A DNA stretch of 64,000 bases from Erysipelotrichaceae bacterium. GTDB lineage: Bacteria > Bacillota_I > Bacilli_A > Erysipelotrichales > Erysipelotrichaceae. The notes beneath the pieces are model-generated. The model ran no database searches. It worked only from the letters and a program-made list of their open reading frames with translations, and had not been told where the DNA came from. How positions within the stretch are numbered: position 1 is the first letter of the stretch; each line of letters starts with the position of its first letter. The position numbers and the translations under genes are program-made. Below, piece after piece: positions 1-8,655 of the stretch. The stretch spans positions 1 through 64,000 of the forward strand of contig JAFZQG010000004.1 in NCBI GenBank assembly GCA_017550145.1, in the 5' to 3' direction.

Positions 1-71
1 ACGTGAATTTAAAAGTTGATATCCCGTTTTCCCAAAACAAGTGTAGAAATTAAATCGGGATATCCCGTTTT
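1..71. repeat. Left end of the IS element with two GATATCCCG motifs
   Basis: GATATCCCGTTTT occurs at 18-30 and again at 59-71. The second copy sits in the perfect palindrome CGGGATATCCCG (56-67). These copies mirror three copies at the right end and probably form multiple transposase binding sites, which is an inference from position. Confidence 0.65.
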
Positions 72-120
72 GTGTAATATATCTCATATTCTGTAGATAT
101 AGGAGGTAAATGTACAGAAT

Positions 121-1425
121 ATGAGTAAAACATCAGATGACAGAAATCTTTCCGATATTGAGATAGCATCAATCGAGCAGTATCTCAATGACGGGAAATC
201 GCCGGCTGAGATAGGAAGACTTCTTGGCAGGGATCCATCAGGCATCAGGAAGGAGATCAAGAATTTCTCTTCGTTCTTCGGATCCAGGAAGATATGCGAC
301 CTGTGCTTAAACAGAAAAGAGTGCAAGATAGGCTTTCTGTGCAAGAATATCAGAGACTACACCAGGTGTTCAAGGTGCAAAGACTGTCAAAGAGCTGCGG
401 TCGTATGTCCTGGTTTCAGAATCTCGCTGGAGTGTGATCTTTTAAAGAAGAAGCACATCTGCAATACCTGCCAGAAAAGGAAAAACTGTGAAATTACCTT
501 AAGGTATATCGCCTATCAAGCCATACTCAAGCACGAAGCAGCACAGAACGCTTCACATGCGCCGTTAAAGTTCGAAAGTCTTCCGCAGGACTTTCTGGAT
601 TATCTTTCCGATCGTATCTGTGCGGGAATCTCACCGGACATCATTCTCAACAGGCTTCCAGAAAGATTTCTTCCATATCGGATAAGTGTGCCGACTTTCT
701 ATTCCTATATCGATAAAGGACTGCTTAAGTGCAGCAATCTGGACCTCAAGACAAAGGTTTCAAGAAGCGATTACGGAACATCAGAGAAAAGAAGAAACAA
801 AACCCCGGGCAAGCATCAGCTTAACGGCAGAAGTATCGAGAACCTCACTGAGGAAGAACTTGAAAGGCCTCTGGGAGTAGCGGAAATGGATACGGTTGAA
901 GGCATCAAGGGCGGTGCAGTATTACTGACACTGATGATACCCAAGTATTCGCTTATGATGGCCTTCAAGATGAGCGGCAAGAGTCAGGCGGAAGTGGCAC
1001 TTAAACTGAATATCCTGGAATTCAAACTGGGAAAGTATTTCAAGATCTTATTCTCCAAGATCATTCCGGACAACGGTTCTGAATTCCTTGATTATGAAGC
1101 TCTGGAAAAGTCCATACACGGAAAACAGAAGCGTTGTCAGATATATTATACCCACCCCTATGCCTCGTATGAGAAACCCTATGTCGAGAATAATCACATA
1201 CTCTTAAGATGGCTCATCAGAAAAGGCTTCGACATATCTCTTATATCCGATGAAAAGATCATCGAAATCTTAAACATCCTTAATAACTATCCCAGACCCG
1301 ATAAGGGCTACAGGACTCCCATTGAACTTATGGAAGAAGAACTGGGAAAAGAAGTACTTAAAAAGCTGAATCTGAAGAAGATCCCCATAGAGGAACTAAA
1401 TCTTCATATCAGCCTGATAGATTAA
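121..1425 (+). CDS. IS30-family transposase
   Basis: A 434-residue DDE transposase. An N-terminal helix-turn-helix of the IS30 type (about residues 10-45, SPAEIGRLLGRDPSGIRKEI) is followed by cysteine clusters (about 59-124, several CxxC pairs) that probably bind zinc. The catalytic core has D257 (AEMD), D317 (PDNGSEF) and E351, giving the 33-residue D-E spacing of IS30. All catalytic residues are present, so it is potentially active. The AGGAGG at 101-106 lies 14 nt from this ATG. A four-codon ORF (ATG at 110) ends in TGA overlapping the start codon as ATGA, so translation may be coupled to it. Confidence 0.9.
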   Translation: MSKTSDDRNLSDIEIASIEQYLNDGKSPAEIGRLLGRDPSGIRKEIKNFSSFFGSRKICDLCLNRKECKIGFLCKNIRDYTRCSRCKDCQRAAVVCPGFRISLECDLLKKKHICNTCQKRKNCEITLRYIAYQAILKHEAAQNASHAPLKFESLPQDFLDYLSDRICAGISPDIILNRLPERFLPYRISVPTFYSYIDKGLLKCSNLDLKTKVSRSDYGTSEKRRNKTPGKHQLNGRSIENLTEEELERPLGVAEMDTVEGIKGGAVLLTLMIPKYSLMMAFKMSGKSQAEVALKLNILEFKLGKYFKILFSKIIPDNGSEFLDYEALEKSIHGKQKRCQIYYTHPYASYEKPYVENNHILLRWLIRKGFDISLISDEKIIEILNILNNYPRPDKGYRTPIELMEEELGKEVLKKLNLKKIPIEELNLHISLID

Positions 1426-1442
1426 AAAGAAAGGAGCAAAAA

Positions 1443-1502
1443 CGGGATATCCCAACTTAACGGGATATCTGACCTTCGGGATATCCCAATTTAAATCGAC
1501 GT
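1443..1502. repeat. Right end of the IS element with three CGGGATATC motifs
   Basis: CGGGATATCCCA occurs at 1443-1454 and 1477-1488, with the diverged CGGGATATCTGA between them at 1461-1472. The outer end 1477-1502 is the inverted partner of 1-26. Three closely spaced sites at one end against two at the other is an asymmetric arrangement. Confidence 0.65.
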
Positions 1503-1545
1503 TCCTTTTATAATATATGTATAAATATTTAAAGGAAACACAATT

Positions 1546-3045
1546 ATGGAAATCAAAGCCTACACCTGTCCGCAATGCGGCGCACCGTTAAATGTTGAAG
1601 AAGGTACGACCTTTACTCAGTGCCAGAGCTGCGGATCCAAGATCAAGATCACATACAGTAAGAACGAGATACCTCAAGCCAGAGAGTTTATAACACCTGA
1701 TGGAATTGCGATCGCTTCAGCTATCGTTCCCGAGTCATATGAACTCGAAGCCAAATACAACTCTACCTGGCAATCGGAAATGGTTCCTTTCATCGCTTCG
1801 GTATCTGCCACCAGTTCAGATCATCAGGTATACATGTCCTCTTTCTCCAAAGAGATCTTTCATGACCTGCGCAATCCTTTCCTGACGACTATCATGAGTC
1901 TGGTTCAGTGTCATGCTAATAACGGCTACAGAAAATTTCTTGAACCTGAAGAATATCTAAAACAGGAAGCGGAAAAGATCGCGGGAGGTACACTTACTCC
2001 AATTGCTAAAACCACTCTTCCAAGCGCTCTATCAAACAGTCCTGATACAGCTAAACAGATGCTGGATAATGATATCTATGCCTATGGTCTGTTTATGGAG
2101 ATGCAGCCTAAATCGATCAATTCATTATGTGAATCCGTCTTATATAAATATTCCGGAAAACTTAATGACAGAGATATATATGTCTTAGCCGGAATGGACT
2201 ATGAAGGTGCTGAACTCGTCTACAGCTTACCGGGCTTAGATGGTTTAGGTGATATGACTGAAAAAGCACTTAACAGCTTCAGAGACGCATTCAAAAAATC
2301 GGTTGGAAAAGAATTGCCTTCCGGTTCCGACTTAATCAGTTCTTTCAATAACGTCATGAGCGGCAAAGACAAAATGACCATGAAGGATTATATGAACGGC
2401 GGACTGCTGGGTAAGATGATGAGGGAGAAAAAGGAGAAGGCTCCGGAGACAAAAGAAGAAGTCAAAGTCGAAAGAAATCCTGATGATCCGATTCCGTTCG
2501 GTCACTCCAAAGAATATGGCAAGCACGTTGACCACGTCCTGTTCGGTGTCCAAAGATCCTACTTCTGCATGTACTATGCGGAAAAAGAAAACGAAGCCAA
2601 CAGTGTCTTCGGCAGATTTGTCGCTACGATCGCTCCTGATCCATCGTTGGCGCAGCGAGAAAATCAGTTGATCAATAATAAACTTGATATGATCAGACAG
2701 CAGGCCAACCGCAACCAGGCAATGGCTCAGCAGAAAATGCTGGAATTACAGCGAATGCAGGCAAGGACTTCCCAGATGATTGCGGACAATGCCCGCCATG
2801 CATCAGATGGACTCATGGATTCCTGGAGAAGAAAGATGGATTCTGATTCACGTATCAGTTCTGCCTATTCTGAAGCAATCAGAGGAGTCAATACCTATAC
2901 GACAACCGACGGCAGAAATGTGGAAGTCAGTACTGTTGCGGATCATGTCTATCAGAATAATTATGGCGATGTCTATGGCGTATCAGGAAACGCTCTGGAT
3001 CAGAGCCTGTTGAATAATCTGAACTGGACTGAATTAAAGAAATAA
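1546..3045 (+). CDS. Zinc-ribbon protein of unknown function
   Basis: 499 residues. The N-terminus is a zinc ribbon with two CxxC pairs (CPQCG and CQSCG, about residues 9-32). A mixed alpha/beta body follows, then a Lys/Glu-rich stretch near 285-310, a Gln/Met-rich probable coiled coil (about 385-425), and a C-terminal module with a Tyr/Asp-rich DHVYQN...DVYGVSGNAL signature. The region after the ribbon is paralogous to the protein at 36551-37705, including nearly identical C-terminal residues; that copy lacks the zinc ribbon. I do not recognise a function. The AAAGGAAA ribosome site is at 1531-1538. It sits directly beside the IS element, so IS insertion may have altered its upstream control. 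Confidence 0.8.
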   Translation: MEIKAYTCPQCGAPLNVEEGTTFTQCQSCGSKIKITYSKNEIPQAREFITPDGIAIASAIVPESYELEAKYNSTWQSEMVPFIASVSATSSDHQVYMSSFSKEIFHDLRNPFLTTIMSLVQCHANNGYRKFLEPEEYLKQEAEKIAGGTLTPIAKTTLPSALSNSPDTAKQMLDNDIYAYGLFMEMQPKSINSLCESVLYKYSGKLNDRDIYVLAGMDYEGAELVYSLPGLDGLGDMTEKALNSFRDAFKKSVGKELPSGSDLISSFNNVMSGKDKMTMKDYMNGGLLGKMMREKKEKAPETKEEVKVERNPDDPIPFGHSKEYGKHVDHVLFGVQRSYFCMYYAEKENEANSVFGRFVATIAPDPSLAQRENQLINNKLDMIRQQANRNQAMAQQKMLELQRMQARTSQMIADNARHASDGLMDSWRRKMDSDSRISSAYSEAIRGVNTYTTTDGRNVEVSTVADHVYQNNYGDVYGVSGNALDQSLLNNLNWTELKK

Positions 3046-3056
3046 CACAAAAGAAA

Positions 3057-3088
3057 ACCGATTCATTGCTGAATCGGTATTTCTTTTA
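3057..3088 (+). terminator. Rho-independent terminator after the zinc-ribbon gene
   Basis: Stem ACCGATTCA (3057-3065) / TGAATCGGT (3070-3078) with a TTGC loop, followed by ATTTCTTTT. It begins 12 nt after the stop codon. Confidence 0.85.
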
Positions 3089-3353
3089 GGACAGGAGTAT
3101 AGGGGTTAACCCTATGCAGATACATTGTAATCGGCTGGGTATAAATCCTTTGCAGGATTTTCGATCTTGTGTTAAATATCCACCACATTACTAGGTAATG
3201 TAACTGCCTGCATCACGCCTACAGTCTTTAGATATTTCGCAACTCACATCTGTATCAACTCCTGATTTTAATGAGTGGCGTAGTCTTATTCTTACATGAA
3301 ACAGAAAATAATGCAATAGTTTTTTTCTATTTTGTGCAAATTTTTTTGTTTAT
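3089..3353. other. Intergenic stretch with no recognised feature
   Basis: About 265 bases between a terminator and vapC. I see only a short palindrome, GGGTTAACCC at 3103-3112, and no convincing ORF, RNA gene or repeat. Confidence 0.5.
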
Positions 3354-3752
3354 TTATGACCAGTCTTCAACTGCGAGATCTTCGACTCTGTAAAACTCTC
3401 TGGTGTTGTTTGTAACAAGTGTATAACCCAACGATCTCGCATGTCCTGCGATCATGGTGTCTAACGGACCGATCGGATATCCTTTTTCCTCTAAATCTGC
3501 TCTAATCATTCCGTATTCTTCTGCTGCTTTATCATCAAAATCCAGTATTTCAATATTCGACAGCAGCAGAGTAAGAACGGCTCTGTTTTTTTCAACTGCT
3601 TTTGATTTTTCCACACCATGCATTATTTCGGCATAAGTTATTGCTGAAATACATATTTCTTCAGGCTCATGCTCAATCAATTTTTTAATAGCTTTTTCTG
3701 ATTTGTGTCTAATGATAAAAATACAGATATTTGTATCTAGCATATATCTCAT
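3354..3752 (-). CDS. vapC: VapC-type PIN-domain toxin
   Basis: A 132-residue single PIN domain of usual VapC length. It starts MRYMLDTNICIF with the first acidic residue D6, has the mid-domain AITYAEIMHGVEKS with a conserved Glu, and the late GPLDTMIAGHARSLG acidic motif. These acidic residues form the metal site of PIN ribonucleases, which cleave tRNA or other RNA when unopposed. The start codon overlaps the stop of the upstream antitoxin gene by 4 bp (ATGA), the usual coupling in vapBC operons. The toxin appears intact. Confidence 0.9.
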   Translation of the reverse strand: MRYMLDTNICIFIIRHKSEKAIKKLIEHEPEEICISAITYAEIMHGVEKSKAVEKNRAVLTLLLSNIEILDFDDKAAEEYGMIRADLEEKGYPIGPLDTMIAGHARSLGYTLVTNNTREFYRVEDLAVEDWS

Positions 3753-3982
3753 AATTCTTCTCTTCTATCTGCAATCTGCTCAGCTCTTCCATCAGAAAGG
3801 AAATCATCGGAAAACATATCGACAGCCTTCATAAAGTTATCCCATTTGCTTTTGATTGGCACAAGAATAACTATATCCCCGATCTTATTAATTCTGACTT
3901 CGTCTCCTTCGAAACGATATTCTTTTGGCAAACGGACAGCCTGACTTCTGCCGTTTTCAAAAAGTTTTGCTCGCATTGTCAT
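3749..3982 (-). CDS. vapB: VapB-type antitoxin
   Basis: 77 residues. The N-terminal half has the swapped-hairpin AbrB/MazE-like fold typical of VapB (MRAKLFENGRSQAVRLPKEY, ending VRINKIGDIVIL). The charged C-terminal tail probably wraps the toxin. I chose the ATG at 3982 because AGGAGG sits 7 nt upstream; a longer reading to 4033 would run through the operator palindrome. Autorepression by the VapBC complex at 4003-4024 is inferred from position. Confidence 0.88.
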   Translation of the reverse strand: MTMRAKLFENGRSQAVRLPKEYRFEGDEVRINKIGDIVILVPIKSKWDNFMKAVDMFSDDFLSDGRAEQIADRREEL

Positions 3983-4002
3983 AATTATTCCTCCTGTATA
4001 AT

Positions 4003-4024
4003 AATATATATCATGATATATATT
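4003..4024. promoter_or_regulatory. Perfect 22-bp palindrome, probable vapBC operator
   Basis: A perfect inverted repeat centred on TCATGA (4011-4016), with eight AT-only bases on each side. It lies directly upstream of the vapB ribosome site, where VapBC complexes normally bind. It probably overlaps the promoter. Confidence 0.7.
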
Positions 4025-4043
4025 GTTTGTCAAAAAGATATCA

Positions 4044-4067
4044 AAAGATCGGTATAAACCGATCTTT
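4044..4067 (-). terminator. Terminator of the agmatine deiminase operon
   Basis: Perfect 10-bp stem AAAGATCGGT / ACCGATCTTT with a 4-nt loop. On the minus strand it is followed by a T-rich stretch. It lies 30 nt after the stop of the decarboxylase gene. Confidence 0.75.
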
Positions 4068-4097
4068 GTGAAGTGTTTATTCTCTAAAAAAGGAAAA

Positions 4098-5252
4098 TTA
4101 TTTCTTAGACAGGTATGCGTAATTATCTCCCATCAGCATATGCTTTCCACTCTGCATGACGAAATTGACTTCCACATCCCTGTTAAATAAGATCACGTAA
4201 TCACTGCCTCCGAACAGGAAATAGCCCATCGGATCGCCTTTCTTAACATAATCCCCGACCTTCAGATATTCTTCGAAGTTACATGAGCACACCTGAGACA
4301 TACCGACCGGTAAACATGCGACTAAGCCGAATTCTGTTTCTAATATTGCACAGTCTCTGGTTTCGATTGCCTGCCATGAGGTATCGGAACTGTCGAACTC
4401 ATACAGTTTCTCTTTCTCATTGAAATAGGTATATCCGCCTACCGCATTGACACCTTTGATCTTACTCATTTCCAGGATCTTACCATCGATCGGGAAATGG
4501 TAACGGTGATAGTCGTTTACGTTGAGATAAGTATGGGTAATGATTCCGCCATTGAAACAGCCTTTATACTTTGAATCAGGACCCAACAGATCATCGACTT
4601 TGTAATAGCGGTGCGATTTTACTCTTACTCCATCATCCACATAACCGTCATCCTTTATCCTCCAGAAACCTTCCGGAGTTGAATCGGCCGGTGCCACAAC
4701 TTCCGCATCCCCGATCGGTCTGACGCTCGGATCGATCAGATGACGGGAGAAGAATTCGTTGTATGACTTCCAGATATTCTCTTTTGAATACCAGCCGGTA
4801 TTCATACCGAAACCATCATCCTCAAACTGACGCTTAAAGTATTCATCATTCCATGATTCTTCGCTTGAAAGGAAACGGCCCCAGTCATCACAGAAGTCTG
4901 CCAGCCAGCTGGCGATCGGCTCATGGTATTCCAGAGTCGGAAGATAATATCCTTTATCCTCAAGTCTCTTTAATGGCTGACCGAAGATAAACCAGAAATA
5001 GTTAAGAGACTGATCGATATGATAGTAAAGACTCGGATAATTCGGATCCCTTAATACATTCCACGGCATGCAGCGGCACGCCCAGTCCAGAAAATCATAA
5101 AATTCTTCCAGATTCTGAGCCGGATTGGTATTACGATCGGGATTGATCTTAGCGGATAATTCAAGAGCCTCTTCCATCAGTGATCTGGTTTCAGGATCTT
5201 CCATCAGCTTCATGAATTCCCGGGTTATATTCTCTCTGTTTTTCATAATCAT
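4098..5252 (-). CDS. PsiD/phosphatidylserine-decarboxylase-like pyruvoyl enzyme
   Basis: 384 residues, soluble, with no membrane segment. The N-terminal region (about residues 75-160, including SWLADFCDDWGRFLSS) resembles the extra N-terminal domain of PsiD-type decarboxylases. The C-terminal half is the PSD fold and ends with GYFLFGGSDYVILF. Ser350 of this GGS motif is where family members self-cleave to form the pyruvoyl cofactor, giving a small subunit of about 35 residues. It is the last gene of the agmatine operon, 36 bp after carbamate kinase. Family members act on phosphatidylserine or, in PsiD, on an aromatic amino acid; the context suggests an amino-acid or arginine-linked substrate, which is inference. 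No clear free ribosome site is visible: GAGAGG is held in a hairpin at 5259-5282. Confidence 0.75.
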   Translation of the reverse strand: MIMKNRENITREFMKLMEDPETRSLMEEALELSAKINPDRNTNPAQNLEEFYDFLDWACRCMPWNVLRDPNYPSLYYHIDQSLNYFWFIFGQPLKRLEDKGYYLPTLEYHEPIASWLADFCDDWGRFLSSEESWNDEYFKRQFEDDGFGMNTGWYSKENIWKSYNEFFSRHLIDPSVRPIGDAEVVAPADSTPEGFWRIKDDGYVDDGVRVKSHRYYKVDDLLGPDSKYKGCFNGGIITHTYLNVNDYHRYHFPIDGKILEMSKIKGVNAVGGYTYFNEKEKLYEFDSSDTSWQAIETRDCAILETEFGLVACLPVGMSQVCSCNFEEYLKVGDYVKKGDPMGYFLFGGSDYVILFNRDVEVNFVMQSGKHMLMGDNYAYLSKK

Positions 5253-5258
5253 TATTAT

Positions 5259-5282
5259 GGCAGAGAGGAAGACCTCTCTGCC
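5259..5282 (-). promoter_or_regulatory. Intercistronic hairpin before the decarboxylase gene
   Basis: Perfect 10-bp stem GGCAGAGAGG / CCTCTCTGCC with a 4-nt loop, between the carbamate kinase stop and the decarboxylase start. There is no T-run on either side, so it is unlikely to be a terminator. It would sequester the only GAGAGG ribosome-site candidate, or could stabilise or process the mRNA. Confidence 0.55.
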
Positions 5283-5288
5283 CTTGTT

Positions 5289-6224
5289 TTACCTGTGAAT
5301 GACCGTCCCGGTCTTGCCCTGTAAGGCATCTCTGGCTTTTTCCAGAGAAGTTATCAGAGCTTTTCCGTTTTCGGTATTTTCAACATATTCGATGCATGAT
5401 TCCACTTTCGGAAGCATGCTTCCTTTGGCGAAATGCCCTTCAGCCATATACTGTCTGGCTTCCTCAAGTGACATTTCATCCAGTTCTTTCTGATCAGGTT
5501 TATTGAAATTGATCGCAACCTTTTCGACAGCCGTCAGTATCACCAGCATATCTGCCTTAAGATCCAGAGCCAGTTTAGCCGAAGCTCTGTCCTTATCGAT
5601 AACCGCTGCGACACCTTCAAACCAGCCATCACTCTTAATGACCGGAATACCGCCGCCACCGACTGTAATTACAACACAGCCGGCTTTGACCAGGTTCTCG
5701 ACTGTCTCGATCTCTACGATCGAAACAGGCTTCGGTGAAGGTACGACTCTCCGATAGCCTCGACCTGCATCTTCAACGAAGGTGTAGCCGGTTTCAGCTA
5801 CGATCTTATCGGCCTCTTCTTTTGAATAGAAGGATCCGATCGGTTTGGTCGGATTTTCAAAAGCGCTGTCGTTACGGTCAACTTCGACCTGAGTTACAAC
5901 TGTTGCGACCGGATTATTCAGACCTCTTTTCTTGAGTTCCTTACCGATCGACTGCTGCAGATGATAACCGATATAACCCTGGGTCATGGCTCCGCATTCG
6001 GGGAACGGCATTTCCGGAGTTCCTCCGACTTTATTGTGGGAATTCTCAAAAGCCAGGTTGACCATGCCGACCTGCGGTCCGTTACCGTGTCCGACAACCA
6101 CTTCATATCCTTCTTCGACCAGATCGACGATCGTTGAAGCGGTCTTCTTGACTAAGTCGAGTTGCTGCTTGGGAGTATTGCCCAGGGCATTACCGCCCAG
6201 GGCAATAACTAATCTTTTAGCCAT
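5289..6224 (-). CDS. aguC: Carbamate kinase
   Basis: 311 residues, usual family length. The start LVIALGGNALG is the amino-acid-kinase glycine loop; GHGNGPQVG and the late VITVGGGGIPVI complete the nucleotide and substrate sites. It transfers phosphate from carbamoyl phosphate to ADP, yielding ATP, CO2 and ammonia, the energy-yielding step of agmatine fermentation. The stop of the carbamoyltransferase gene lies 1 nt from this start, so the two are probably translationally coupled. The symbol is assigned by operon context, since carbamate kinases of arginine and agmatine pathways cannot be told apart by sequence alone. Confidence 0.93.
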   Translation of the reverse strand: MAKRLVIALGGNALGNTPKQQLDLVKKTASTIVDLVEEGYEVVVGHGNGPQVGMVNLAFENSHNKVGGTPEMPFPECGAMTQGYIGYHLQQSIGKELKKRGLNNPVATVVTQVEVDRNDSAFENPTKPIGSFYSKEEADKIVAETGYTFVEDAGRGYRRVVPSPKPVSIVEIETVENLVKAGCVVITVGGGGIPVIKSDGWFEGVAAVIDKDRASAKLALDLKADMLVILTAVEKVAINFNKPDQKELDEMSLEEARQYMAEGHFAKGSMLPKVESCIEYVENTENGKALITSLEKARDALQGKTGTVIHR

Positions 6225-6225
6225 A

Positions 6226-7254
6226 TTAATATAAGTCGTAGCCGTATTTCTCTAAGACTTTATCCAAGTCATCCTTAGCGGCCTGTCTGTGTGATTCGTT
6301 GAATTTTCTTCTGTCCTTGGTGAAGTAAACCAGCAAACCTCTCATGGCAGTGAGACGGTTCCAGGCTTCTTCCCAGCACAGTGATGATGCGCTGTCCGCA
6401 ACTTCATCTGTAACATCCTCGCCTCTTGTACAAGGTAAGCAATGTAAGAACTTGCAGCCCAGAGCTCCCTTGTTCATGAGTTCTCTGTTGACCTGATACT
6501 TCTTGAAGATCTCGGTTCTCTCTTCTTTAGAGAGTTCTGCTTCATAGAGTCCGTACCAGACATCGGTGTAGAAGAAGTCAGCTCCTTCGACATCCTTTTC
6601 ATCTTCGGTAACCTTCCAGGTACCGCCGGAAATCTTGCAGTTCTCTTCAAAGATTTTGCGGTGGTTCTCGGTAAACGGCTGCGTCTTAGGATTGCCTAAT
6701 GGACCATAGAAGACGAAGTTAGCACCCAGTTTTGTACAGATGAAACCTAAGGATGCGGCAACCTGTGTGAAGTCTCCGCAGAAGACGATCTTGCAGTCTT
6801 CGAATCTCTTGCCGGCAGGCAGGTTCTCCATCATCGTGATGACATCCGCAATGACCTGCGTAGGGTGAGTATAGTCAGACATCGCATTGATGACCGGGAT
6901 CGTGGTGGCATTGGCTAATGCAACAACAGTCTTGTGCTCGATGACACGGGCCATAATGATATCGACTAATCCCGATAAAACTCTACCGGTATCTTCGATC
7001 GTTTCATGACCGCCCAGCTGAATCATACCCGGACCCAGATACTGAGCGTGACCGCCCAGCTGTTCCATCGCTGTTTCAAATGAGCAGCGGGTTCTGGTCG
7101 AGGACTGCTGGAAGATCATGGCTAAGGTCATACCCTTCATCAAAGGAGGATTATAACCGTTCTGAATCGAAGTCTTTATTGCACGGGAGATTTCGATGAT
7201 CTCCATCAGTTCTTCTTTGGTAAAATCGTTAACTGTTAAAAAGTCTTTTTTCAT
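6226..7254 (-). CDS. aguB: Putrescine carbamoyltransferase
   Basis: 342 residues of the ornithine/putrescine carbamoyltransferase family. The carbamoyl-phosphate loop is SSTRTRCSFETAMEQLGG (about residues 52-69). The later LHCLPCTRGEDVTDEV is the second substrate motif, and the C-terminal helix is long as in putrescine enzymes. It splits N-carbamoylputrescine into putrescine and carbamoyl phosphate. Ornithine transcarbamylase is the alternative, but neighbouring agmatine deiminase and antiporter genes favour putrescine. The AAAGGA ribosome site is visible upstream. Confidence 0.88.
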   Translation of the reverse strand: MKKDFLTVNDFTKEELMEIIEISRAIKTSIQNGYNPPLMKGMTLAMIFQQSSTRTRCSFETAMEQLGGHAQYLGPGMIQLGGHETIEDTGRVLSGLVDIIMARVIEHKTVVALANATTIPVINAMSDYTHPTQVIADVITMMENLPAGKRFEDCKIVFCGDFTQVAASLGFICTKLGANFVFYGPLGNPKTQPFTENHRKIFEENCKISGGTWKVTEDEKDVEGADFFYTDVWYGLYEAELSKEERTEIFKKYQVNRELMNKGALGCKFLHCLPCTRGEDVTDEVADSASSLCWEEAWNRLTAMRGLLVYFTKDRRKFNESHRQAAKDDLDKVLEKYGYDLY

Positions 7255-7269
7255 AAGATTCCTTTCAAA

Positions 7270-8631
7270 TTATTTTTTCTTGCCTGCAAAATACAGATAT
7301 ATGCCGACACCGAACGTCAGAAGAAGACCGATCGTCTGCATCCAGAAACCGTACCCGCTCGGATCCAGATCCAGCAGTGAATAAGTTGCCAGACCGACTG
7401 AGAACATACATAAGATAAAGATTACTGTCATACCGAACTTGCCGCCCGGAACTTCATAGACACGCGGAGTATTATCCGTGAATTTGAGCTTGAGTGCAGC
7501 CGGGAACATCAGCAAATAGCAGAGCATGAATACGATGGATGAGAAGGCGAAGATCGTCCAGAAGATCTCGTTCGCATCGCCTGAAAGTGTATAGTTAAGT
7601 ACCAGCAGTAAGCTTGAAACAGCACCCATGACATAGTAAAGGTTATCAGCTGTGCCGTATTTAGGATGTCTGTGACCGAGGAATTTTGATCTCTTGTCCA
7701 GATCGGCAGCCATGAATGATTCATTACCGCCTAAAGTCCAGGTGATCATATTCGCAACCAGGGTCAGGATCGCGCCGAAGACAACGACATAGAATACGAC
7801 ATTGCCTAAAGGACCGAAGATCGTGCACAGTTCCTGTAATGCATAGACGAAACCATCGACTTCATCGATCGCATCAGCCGGAATAGCAGCCAAGACGCCG
7901 AAGGAACCGAAGCAGTAGATCGCAACGATAGCGATACCCGCAATGATCGTCATCTTCGGAACGGTGTGTTTCGCATCTTCGATCTGGGAACCGATCGAAC
8001 CGATCAGCTCGAAGCCCAGGAGGTTATAGACGATGACCGCAAAGTAACCGCCGTCTTCCGTATTGATGATGTCTCCCAGAGCCGGGATCCAGTTAGAGAA
8101 TGAGAAGTCATTTGCCAGACCGTTCTTGAAACCATAGACGATACCCATGAGACCTAAAAAGACCAGGATACCCATCTTGAGGTAAGCCATGGCAGAAGCA
8201 ACTTCAACGGAAAGGTCGATACCTTTGACACCGATATAGACGATTACCCAGCACATGGCAATCGCAATAGCTGCCTGTAGGAAGACCGGCATATCCGGCC
8301 AGATAGCCAGAACCAGCCAACCCGAGAAAGCCGTAAAGACAGCAGGCATCCAGAAGGCAACATTGATCCAGTACATCCAGCCTTCCATAACACCCCAGAA
8401 TTCGCCAAACGCTCTCTGGACCCAGGAAACGATACCGCCGTCATCAGGATAAGTTGAACCCAGTTCGGCAGACATCAGACCATAAGGCAGGAAGAAGAAG
8501 ATTGCCGTAATGACCCAGATCGAAATAGATGATACACCGATGATCGTCGGTGCAACAAACGAGTCTAAAACCAGTATCGAACATACGGTAAACAATACGG
8601 TCTTAGTAAGTGAAACTTTGTTTTTCTCCAT
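7270..8631 (-). CDS. aguD: Agmatine:putrescine antiporter (APC family)
   Basis: 453 residues with about 12 membrane segments and the APC glycine-rich first helix. The N-terminal half contains the family stretch FFLPYGLMSAELGSTYPDDG. It lies between agmatine deiminase and putrescine carbamoyltransferase with short gaps, so it probably imports agmatine and exports putrescine. The substrate comes from context. An AAGGAG ribosome site precedes the ATG. Confidence 0.87.
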   Translation of the reverse strand: MEKNKVSLTKTVLFTVCSILVLDSFVAPTIIGVSSISIWVITAIFFFLPYGLMSAELGSTYPDDGGIVSWVQRAFGEFWGVMEGWMYWINVAFWMPAVFTAFSGWLVLAIWPDMPVFLQAAIAIAMCWVIVYIGVKGIDLSVEVASAMAYLKMGILVFLGLMGIVYGFKNGLANDFSFSNWIPALGDIINTEDGGYFAVIVYNLLGFELIGSIGSQIEDAKHTVPKMTIIAGIAIVAIYCFGSFGVLAAIPADAIDEVDGFVYALQELCTIFGPLGNVVFYVVVFGAILTLVANMITWTLGGNESFMAADLDKRSKFLGHRHPKYGTADNLYYVMGAVSSLLLVLNYTLSGDANEIFWTIFAFSSIVFMLCYLLMFPAALKLKFTDNTPRVYEVPGGKFGMTVIFILCMFSVGLATYSLLDLDPSGYGFWMQTIGLLLTFGVGIYLYFAGKKK

Positions 8632-8655
8632 ATTTTCTCCTTAAAACAACATTAT

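Larger units (their letters stand above)
1..1502 (+). mobile_element. IS30-like insertion sequence, possibly cut at its left edge
   Basis: One transposase gene is flanked by ends that match in inverted orientation. Positions 1-26 match the reverse complement of 1477-1502 at 20 of 26 positions; both outer ends read ACGT, followed by ATTTAAA and then GATATCCCG. The element may start exactly at base 1 or slightly before the window, so a target duplication cannot be judged. Both ends carry repeated copies of a GGGATATCCC-type palindrome. A TATAAT box lies just outside the right end at 1509-1514, so the insertion may shape the promoter of the next gene. Confidence 0.8.
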
